Both the position numbers and the translations under genes were made by a program. This document shows, piece by piece, positions 6,107-11,575 of a DNA stretch of 11,575 nt. Within the stretch, counting starts at the first letter, position 1. The number at the start of each line of letters is the position of its first letter. The stretch comes from Prevotella sp. UBA3288 (GTDB lineage: Bacteria; Bacteroidota; Bacteroidia; Bacteroidales; Bacteroidaceae), in contig DETM01000040.1 in assembly GCA_002361655.1 (NCBI GenBank), forward strand, positions 1 to 11,575, given 5' to 3'. The notes under the pieces are model-generated. The model made no database searches. It was not told the DNA's origin and saw only the letters and a program-made list of their open reading frames with translations.

Positions 6107-7078
6107 ATGGAAAAGACAGAAGAACTGCTGCTCAGTAAAACACGCAGCATACCGGCCGTCATACGCGACGGATACCGGCTCTACACTGGCAACTTCAAGC
6201 GCCTCTTCCGCGCATCGTGGATCGCGGCGCTGCTTTATGCCATCTGCTTCGCCCTGATGGCGAGCACGCTCATCAACGATGTGCTGAGCATCCTTGCGGT
6301 TGCCTCTACTTATGGTCTGCAGATTCTGCAGACAGAAGATCACACACTCACCTATATCAAGGCAGGCTGTTCCCTGCTGCTGTTTGCGGTAGCCATGCTG
6401 GCACTGGCCTCCTACGCTTTCGGCTCATGCGAAGACCACAAACAGACGGGTCAGATTCTAAGGCCTGCCCGTTGGTGGGGCACGTTTCACCTGAAGACAT
6501 TTCTGCGCCTGTTGGTGGCCTGCGTGTGGCTGTCGCTGCTCATCATGATCGTCACCGCCATCTTCGGAGCCATCGTCTATGCCGTGGTAAGTGCCGGCAT
6601 CGTGGACAGTCTCTGGAAATCGGTGGCCACCATCGCGCTGCTTGTCATACTGGCCTGTGTGGCCGGTGCTTTCCTGCTGCCATTCGCCTATCCTGTGGTA
6701 AAATTTGTGGTCGGCGGCCAATGGTCGTGGATGCCGCCGGTCAAGGGCTACGTCATCGCCCTGCGCCATTGGAGTCTGCTGTTTGTAACACTGTTGGTGA
6801 CCCTCATCGTCACAGCACTACTTACCTTCATCTGCGAACTGCCGGCCTTCGTCATCGGTATCGCCTGTGCTAAGGCTTATGCCGGTGCAGCGATGGGCGA
6901 CCCCCTGGGATTGCCCGAGCACATGGCCCTGACATCCTTCATGGCTTTCCTCATAGCAGGTTTCGTGCAGGCCTACGTACACCTCTACTCCGTCTTCCCC
7001 TTCTACTATGCCTACGGCAGCATCGAGCAGCAAGAACAGGACCGACAAGAGATGATGCAGACCACATCAGCGGAATAA
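6107..7078 (+). CDS. Multi-pass integral membrane protein of unknown function, 323 aa
   Basis: I do not recognise a specific family. A cytosolic-looking N-terminus (to about residue 35) with IRDGYRLYTGNFKRLFRASW precedes roughly six long hydrophobic stretches: about 37-60, 85-108, 133-163, 170-200, 222-255 and 278-312. The N-terminal pattern (helix, then G-x-x-LY-x-x-NFK-x-LF) and many small Ala/Gly residues in the helices resemble the membrane domains often annotated as YciC-like or glycerophosphodiesterase membrane domain proteins; this is a weak analogy. The C-terminus is Gln/Glu-rich and likely cytosolic. hisB follows 22 bases later on the same strand, with no promoter box in between, so they are probably one transcript. 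Confidence 0.75.
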   Translation: MEKTEELLLSKTRSIPAVIRDGYRLYTGNFKRLFRASWIAALLYAICFALMASTLINDVLSILAVASTYGLQILQTEDHTLTYIKAGCSLLLFAVAMLALASYAFGSCEDHKQTGQILRPARWWGTFHLKTFLRLLVACVWLSLLIMIVTAIFGAIVYAVVSAGIVDSLWKSVATIALLVILACVAGAFLLPFAYPVVKFVVGGQWSWMPPVKGYVIALRHWSLLFVTLLVTLIVTALLTFICELPAFVIGIACAKAYAGAAMGDPLGLPEHMALTSFMAFLIAGFVQAYVHLYSVFPFYYAYGSIEQQEQDRQEMMQTTSAE

Positions 7079-7100
7079 GTATTAAAACCAACATAATGGT

Positions 7101-8168
7101 ATGAAAAGAATCCTCTTCATCGACCGCGACGGCACACTTGTCGAAGAGCCGCATGACGAACAAGTAGACTCACTGGATAAGATACGCTTCAAACCGGGCG
7201 TCTTCCGCTGGCTGGCATTCTTGCGTGAAAAGACCGACTTCCGTTTCGTGATGGTCAGCAATCAGGATGGTCTGGGCACCGATGCCTTCCCCGAGGACAC
7301 CTTCTGGCCGGCTCACAACTTTATTATCGATGCGCTAAAAGGCGAAGGCATCGTGTTCGATGACATCCTCATCGACCCCCATTTCCCCGAGGACAACGCA
7401 CCGACGCGCAAGCCACAGACCGGACTGGTGAAGAAATATATGGACGACCCCGACTATGACATCGCAGGCAGTTACGTCATCGGCGACCGCGAGACAGATG
7501 CGCAGTTTGCCCGTAACATAGGCTGCAAGGCCCTCATCCTCAGCGACACGCTGGGCTGGCGGCAGGTGGCAGAGCAAATCTTCGACGGTGAACGGACAGC
7601 AGAGGTGCAGCGCACCACCAAGGAGACCGACATTCACGTCCGGCTGACACTGGACGGCACGGGAAAGGCCGACATTCAGACGGGACTGGGCTTCTTCGAC
7701 CATATGCTCGAACAGATTGCCAAGCACGGACAAATAGACCTGCTCATCCACACCAAGGGTGATCTGCACGTCGACGAGCACCACACCATCGAGGACACGG
7801 CCCTTGCCTTGGGCGACTGTCTGCGTCGTGCCTTGGGATCGAAGCGCGGCATCGAGCGCTATGGTTTCTCGCTGCCCATGGACGACTGTCATGCCCATGT
7901 ATGTCTCGATTTCGGAGGCCGTCCGTGGCTCGTCTGGCAAACCGAGTTCCATCGTGAACGCATCGGCGACGTGCCTACGGAGATGTTCTTCCATTTCTTC
8001 AAGAGTCTCAGCGACGCTGCCCAGATGAACCTCTATATCCAGGCTGAGGGTGACAACGAGCACCACAAGGCAGAGGCCATCTTCAAAGCCCTGGCCCGTG
8101 CCCTGCGGGCAGCCGTCCGTCGTGATATAGACCACTATCAACTGCCTTCTACGAAGGGAATGCTGTGA
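7101..8168 (+). CDS. hisB: Bifunctional histidinol-phosphatase / imidazoleglycerol-phosphate dehydratase HisB, 355 aa
   Basis: Catalyses two histidine-biosynthesis steps: dehydration of imidazoleglycerol phosphate and dephosphorylation of histidinol phosphate; cytosolic. Residues 1-165 are a HAD phosphatase with DRDGT (D8 nucleophile, D10), S53 in MVSNQDG, K104 in TRKPQTG, and GDRETD near 128-133. Residues 170-355 are the dehydratase, with metal-binding clusters [13 protein letters not shown] (H201, E204, H209), EHHTIED (H227, H228, E231), H264 and NEHHKAE (H321, H322, E325). The zinc-site Cys residues known in E. coli HisB (C92, C100, C102) are here D92, A100 and T102, with only H94 kept. 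Other his genes are not adjacent; the upstream gene is an unrelated membrane protein. It ends 16 bases from the convergent outer-membrane gene. Confidence 0.96.
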   Translation: MKRILFIDRDGTLVEEPHDEQVDSLDKIRFKPGVFRWLAFLREKTDFRFVMVSNQDGLGTDAFPEDTFWPAHNFIIDALKGEGIVFDDILIDPHFPEDNAPTRKPQTGLVKKYMDDPDYDIAGSYVIGDRETDAQFARNIGCKALILSDTLGWRQVAEQIFDGERTAEVQRTTKETDIHVRLTLDGTGKADIQTGLGFFDHMLEQIAKHGQIDLLIHTKGDLHVDEHHTIEDTALALGDCLRRALGSKRGIERYGFSLPMDDCHAHVCLDFGGRPWLVWQTEFHRERIGDVPTEMFFHFFKSLSDAAQMNLYIQAEGDNEHHKAEAIFKALARALRAAVRRDIDHYQLPSTKGML

Positions 8169-8184
8169 TCACAAGATTCTGACC

Positions 8185-11100
8185 TTAATACCGGCGACCG
8201 CCACCAAAACCACCGCCGCCACGTCCACCGCGACCACCGAAGCCTCCGTTGCCTCCGTTGCCGCCTCGACGTTCACGTCCGTTGCCGTCCATGTCGTCGC
8301 CACCCCGGTTGCGACTGCCGCCGTTGTTACCACCGCCAAAGAAGTTGAGCCGGTAACTGACGTGCAGCATCGCATATGATGTGATGGCGTTCACTTCGCG
8401 GTCGGTCCAGCCATTGGCCGTCACATTACGTGTAAAATTGGTCTGCTGGTGCAGGATGTCGTACCACTGCAGCATCACGGTGAGTTTCTTGCCACGCAGG
8501 AAACTATGCGAGAGTTGGGCGTTCCAGAGCATCTCATTGGTATTGAGCGTCTGGTCGCTATAGCCACGCTTGCTGAACATATGGATGTCCGTCGACAGGT
8601 TGCTGCCCCAAGGGAAAGTGATACGGGTATTGCCACCATAGGAGATGTTCCAGGTGGACAGGTTTCGCGAGGCCTGCAGCCTGTTCTCCGTCCGGGCATA
8701 GGTGGTATTGGTGTTAAGCGACACGCTGAGCCACGCATTGCGGAACGACAGCGACAGCGACGGCGACACATTGACGGTGTGGGTCACATTACGGTCGGGC
8801 GTAGCCGTCCTGTTCAGGTTGACATAGCCCACCTGATGGCTGTAACTGCCACGTATGGAACCGCTGACATCCCATCTGTTGAGCGTGTCGAGGGCGATGT
8901 TGAACGAAGCCCCTGCACTGCCGTTCCAGTTGCCGTTGATATTCTCCGGCCGGCTGATACGGCCACCCGTGGCTTCATCGTAGGTCACGATATTTCCCAC
9001 CGAATTGCTGGTGCGCCTGAAATTGGCGTTGGCACTGAAACTCCAGTGGCGCTGCATCTTGGGCACCATGAATCCCAGACTGTCCTCGACATAGGTCGGC
9101 TGGCGCTGCATCTGGAAGTTGGTGCTCAGTTCATTGGTAAACGAGGGTTTCAGTCCCGGGTTACCCATCGTTATCGAGAGCGGGTTGGTATCGTCGTAGA
9201 TGTCGAGCAGTTGGGTGATGCTGGGCTGTTGCGTACTGCCGCGATAGGTCACCTGCAGGTTGGCCCACTGGTTGGGCCTGTAGCGGAAGTTCAGCGTCGG
9301 CGACACATTGGCCACCGTCCTGACTGTGTCGACAGGCCGTCCCAGATACTGCTGGACATAGTGCGAGCGCTGAGGCTGGATGGTCACACCGGCATTCATA
9401 TTATATTTCTCACGTACCACGCGCAACTGCAAGTCGATGTTGTGACCATACTCTGTACGTTCCGAGTAGCGGCTCAGCCGGCTGGACAGATAATCCTCGT
9501 AGGGATTGGGAAGAAAACCGAACAGCGACATCCACTCCCGATAGTCATTCAGCGCCTGGTCGAAGGCTTCATCCTCCAACTCGGGGAAATCATAAGTCGA
9601 CGGATCATTCTTCTGATGGCTATAGTTATAGCGGTAGTTCATCTGAAGGAACACACCTTGCAACCCCACGCGCCGGTTGTTGCGCCGGTTGCGCGAGAAA
9701 GGACCGCCAGTGCTGTCGGGCTCTACCTGTTTGACCGGAAAGATATAAAGCGGTTCCGTATAGGTGAGACCGACAGAGAAACTGAAATTGTCCGACGGTG
9801 TCAGCGTATAACGGTTAGTCTGGTAAGTGGAGTCGTTGCCGAAACGGTCTACTGTCTGGTAGAGATGGACATACGACAGGTTGCCACTTTGGTTCTTGCC
9901 GTCGCGATAATTGATATTACTGCTCAGGGCGATGTTGCGTCCACGGTTGCCCATGCGGCGATAGATTTGCAACTGCGAACTGACATTGTTGCTACGGCCG
10001 TAACTGAGCGACTTGTTGTTACGACTGTTGACAATCAGGTTTTTCTGGTCCAAAGCATCCATGCTCTCCTCGCTCAACGGGTCGTCGACGTGGTCGAAGG
10101 GATTAGTGTTGTACGAAGCCGAGTTAGAAAAACTACGGCCGTCGTTGTTTGAGAAGTTCAGGTTAGGACGGAACGAGAGTGTAGTCAGCGAGTCGATGGT
10201 CCACTGCAGGTTCATGTTGCCTGTCCAGCCGGTGTTTCTCGAATAACTCTGACTGACACTATTCGAGAAGGCGCCGCCTCGCGTGTTGACGAAGTTCTCC
10301 GACCCGCGACGGCTCCAGTCGTCGGCCGTGCCGTGTTCCCAGGTCACACGGCCGCTCATCTTCAGGTTGCGGTTGTTCTCATAACTAATGTCGAGAGCCG
10401 CCGTCTGTGTCTCACGCTGTCCGCTTCCATTGCCACGCCCCCGGCCGCCGCGTCCAGTGAAGTTGCGACCGTTCACGTTGTTGGCATTCCCCATAAACGT
10501 ATAGCGCATGGCTCCAAAGGGCTTCATCGCCGTCAGTCGGATGCCATAGCGCTTATCAGTGCCGTAGCCCACATCGGGATTCATCTGCAGGCCGTTGCGG
10601 GCACTACGCTTGGTGACGAATTCAAGTACGAAATCATCGTTTCCATCGTCAATTCCAGTCATACGCGAAAGGTCGCTCTTCTCATCGTAGGCTTTCACCT
10701 TGTCGATGACATACGACGGCAGGTTCTTCATCACGGCACTGTTGTTGCCGGTCATAAAGTCACGTCCGTCAAGTTTGAACTTCTTCACCGACTTGCCGTT
10801 GATCGTGATGGCGCCGTCGTCGTCAATCTTGGCACCGGGCAGTGCTTCCACCAATGCCTCAATGACCGACCCCTCCGGCACACGGAAGGCATCGGCGTTG
10901 TAAACCACCGTATCGTCTTTGATCGTCATCTTCGGCAGGACAGCCGTTACCACAGTCTCTTTGATCATCACGGCATCGGCTTCCATCATGACATCGCCCA
11001 GGCGGGCTTCGATGCCGATGCTCTTCGTGATGCTACGATGCTGTTCGACATACCCCAGGAAAGAGGACTTCACCAGATACTTTCCGCTCTTGACACTGCG

Positions 11101-11313
11101 GAAGATGAAGCGTCCCTGACCGTCGGTGAGCATACCGCTTACAAAAACGGTATCCTTACCAGAGAGACGATAGAGTTGGATGGTCGACTTGTCAAGGGCT
11201 TGGCCGGTCTCCTTGTCGATTACCCTACCCGACAGGGCATCTTTCTGAGCCGATGCAGAGAGCAGGCACAGTAGCATTGTGGCCAGGAGCAACAGTGTTC
11301 GTTGTGGTGTCAT
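8185..11313 (-). CDS. Large outer-membrane beta-barrel protein, TonB-receptor-like, with Gly/Arg-rich tail, 1042 aa
   Basis: Predicted outer-membrane protein of the Bacteroidota TonB-dependent-receptor-like group (outer membrane beta-barrel family). Residues 1-23 are a signal peptide ending SASAQ. About 25-115 is a carboxypeptidase-regulatory-like domain (SGRVIDKETGQAL, GRFIFRSVKSGKYLVK, FLGY). About 118-235 is plug-like (VVTAVLPKMTIKDDTVVYNA, EALPGAKIDDDGAITINGK, LDGRDFM). From about 245 to 992 come many amphipathic strands typical of a barrel. The last strand ends SYRLNFF; after it comes a 50-residue Gly/Arg-rich tail (993-1042). A second RG-rich patch lies at 282-300 (FTGRGGRGRGNGSGQR). 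ATG 11313 is preferred over the TTG at 11316. No SusD-like partner is seen, so it is not an obvious SusCD pair; the substrate is unknown. No canonical promoter box between it and the tRNA terminator. Confidence 0.85.
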   Translation of the reverse strand: MTPQRTLLLLATMLLCLLSASAQKDALSGRVIDKETGQALDKSTIQLYRLSGKDTVFVSGMLTDGQGRFIFRSVKSGKYLVKSSFLGYVEQHRSITKSIGIEARLGDVMMEADAVMIKETVVTAVLPKMTIKDDTVVYNADAFRVPEGSVIEALVEALPGAKIDDDGAITINGKSVKKFKLDGRDFMTGNNSAVMKNLPSYVIDKVKAYDEKSDLSRMTGIDDGNDDFVLEFVTKRSARNGLQMNPDVGYGTDKRYGIRLTAMKPFGAMRYTFMGNANNVNGRNFTGRGGRGRGNGSGQRETQTAALDISYENNRNLKMSGRVTWEHGTADDWSRRGSENFVNTRGGAFSNSVSQSYSRNTGWTGNMNLQWTIDSLTTLSFRPNLNFSNNDGRSFSNSASYNTNPFDHVDDPLSEESMDALDQKNLIVNSRNNKSLSYGRSNNVSSQLQIYRRMGNRGRNIALSSNINYRDGKNQSGNLSYVHLYQTVDRFGNDSTYQTNRYTLTPSDNFSFSVGLTYTEPLYIFPVKQVEPDSTGGPFSRNRRNNRRVGLQGVFLQMNYRYNYSHQKNDPSTYDFPELEDEAFDQALNDYREWMSLFGFLPNPYEDYLSSRLSRYSERTEYGHNIDLQLRVVREKYNMNAGVTIQPQRSHYVQQYLGRPVDTVRTVANVSPTLNFRYRPNQWANLQVTYRGSTQQPSITQLLDIYDDTNPLSITMGNPGLKPSFTNELSTNFQMQRQPTYVEDSLGFMVPKMQRHWSFSANANFRRTSNSVGNIVTYDEATGGRISRPENINGNWNGSAGASFNIALDTLNRWDVSGSIRGSYSHQVGYVNLNRTATPDRNVTHTVNVSPSLSLSFRNAWLSVSLNTNTTYARTENRLQASRNLSTWNISYGGNTRITFPWGSNLSTDIHMFSKRGYSDQTLNTNEMLWNAQLSHSFLRGKKLTVMLQWYDILHQQTNFTRNVTANGWTDREVNAITSYAMLHVSYRLNFFGGGNNGGSRNRGGDDMDGNGRERRGGNGGNGGFGGRGGRGGGGFGGGRRY

Positions 11314-11383
11314 CAATTTCGTCTAATTTACCGGGTTCACTCTTTTTGATGTACAGCGACAGAAATGGTTTAATGGCAGGCGC

Positions 11384-11414
11384 AAAAAAAAGAAGGCCCG
11401 ACAGTGGTGCCTTC
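11384..11414 (-). terminator. Intrinsic terminator after tRNA-Gly
   Basis: On the minus strand GAAGGC (11409-11414) pairs with GCCTTC (11392-11397) around an 11-base loop, followed directly by eight T residues (complement of 11384-11391). It is 12 bases downstream of the tRNA-Gly 3' end and ends the tRNA transcript before the outer-membrane gene. Confidence 0.9.
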
Positions 11415-11426
11415 CTGACAATGAAG

Positions 11427-11499
11427 AGCGGAATACGGGACTCGAACCCGCGACCCTCGGCTTGGGAAGCCAATGCTCTACCAACTGAGCTAATTCCGC
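11427..11499 (-). tRNA. tRNA-Gly, anticodon CCC
   Basis: Full 73-base cloverleaf on the minus strand. The acceptor stem GCGGAAT/ATTCCGC is perfectly paired, with discriminator T (U73, typical for glycine tRNAs). D-arm GCTC/GAGC; anticodon stem TTGGC/GCCGA with loop TTCCCAA, giving CCC, which reads GGG. Variable region GGGTC; T-arm GCGGG/CCCGT with loop TTCGAGT. CCA is not encoded (CTT follows), so it must be added by the nucleotidyltransferase. It is followed by an intrinsic terminator and preceded by another tRNA, so it is the last gene of a tRNA transcript. Confidence 0.96.
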
Positions 11500-11517
11500 C
11501 TCTTACTCTAAGACAAA

Positions 11518-11538
11518 GGGGAGCATTGATGTCTCCCC
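11518..11538. repeat. Short inverted repeat in the tRNA spacer
   Basis: GGGGAG at 11518-11523 and CTCCCC at 11533-11538 form a 6-bp stem with a 9-base loop, between the two tRNA genes. On the transcribed minus strand a mixed tract TTTGTCTT follows, so it is at best a weak terminator; it may instead be a spacer hairpin used in tRNA processing. Confidence 0.45.
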
Positions 11539-11550
11539 TCCCCTTTTTAA

Positions 11551-11575
11551 TGGAGCCGATACCCGGACTCGAACC
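11551..11575 (-). tRNA. 3' end of a tRNA, partial (isoacceptor probably Thr)
   Basis: The minus strand shows the 3' half of a T-arm (GG, loop TTCGAGT, CCGGG), the acceptor 3' strand TATCGGC, discriminator T and an encoded CCA. The anticodon is outside the window. An acceptor of the form GCCGATA is common in bacterial tRNA-Thr, so Thr is the best guess, but this is inference. Unlike the neighbouring tRNA-Gly, CCA is encoded. It would be upstream of tRNA-Gly in the same transcript. Confidence 0.8.

Noticed and set aside
8164..8173. Perfect 10-bp palindrome TGTGATCACA over the hisB stop codon
   Set aside because: Short, partly fixed by coding sequence, no T-tract and no promoter nearby; chance is enough.
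8449..10152. 567-codon open frame antisense to the outer-membrane protein gene
   Set aside because: It mirrors the codon bias of the real gene, has no domain, signal or promoter, and its translation is His/Arg/Val-rich with no recognisable pattern, while the minus-strand frame has a signal peptide, plug and barrel.
11225..11473. 82-codon minus-strand frame beginning inside the tRNA-Gly gene
   Set aside because: It overlaps a perfect tRNA, the terminator and the start of the outer-membrane gene; not a plausible protein.

Overview
The window looks like chromosomal DNA of a Bacteroidota bacterium, most likely order Bacteroidales and Prevotella-like. The signs are promoter boxes of the TAnnTTTG type, an almost complete lack of Shine-Dalgarno sequences, a lipoprotein with an acidic run after the lipid cysteine, a DUF4421-type protein, a SusC/TonB-receptor-like outer-membrane barrel and a bifunctional HisB. 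No phage, integrase or CRISPR array is visible. Genus is an inference from protein style only.

Layout, left to right. (1) 1-232, minus: N-terminal part of a lipoprotein that runs off the window. (2) 386-1196, minus: a HEPN/MNT (HepT-MntA type) toxin-antitoxin pair with its own promoter, followed by a 48-codon ORF that I do not recognise and a perfect 12-bp-arm palindrome. This is the most accessory-looking part. (3) 1297-3021, minus: truA followed by an EamA/DMT-family permease. A degenerate array of 7-8 bp units lies between them and supplies the end of truA. (4) 3093-3872, plus: an EFR1-type flavodoxin-ferredoxin fusion, divergent from truA, with a promoter box almost touching its start codon. 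(5) 3886-6003, minus: a Gfo/Idh/MocA oxidoreductase and a DUF4421-type exported protein, 3 bp apart, convergent with the ferredoxin gene. (6) 6107-8168, plus: an unknown multi-pass membrane protein and hisB, 22 bp apart, divergent from the oxidoreductase. (7) 8185-11313, minus: a large outer-membrane beta-barrel protein with an N-terminal carboxypeptidase-regulatory-like domain and plug, ending in a Gly/Arg-rich tail. (8) 11384-11575, minus: the 3' end of one tRNA, a complete tRNA-Gly(CCC) and a strong intrinsic terminator.

Most genes are ordinary core or family genes: RNA modification, histidine synthesis, envelope and transport. Three small divergent or convergent blocks are packed tightly, with convergent gaps of 13 and 16 bp and no terminator in either. 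The points most worth a second look are the small ORF plus palindrome attached to the HepT-MntA locus, the heptamer array that overlaps truA, the loss of three of the four zinc ligands in the HisB phosphatase domain, and the Gly/Arg tail placed after the last strand of the outer-membrane barrel. I did not find a convincing new multi-gene system.
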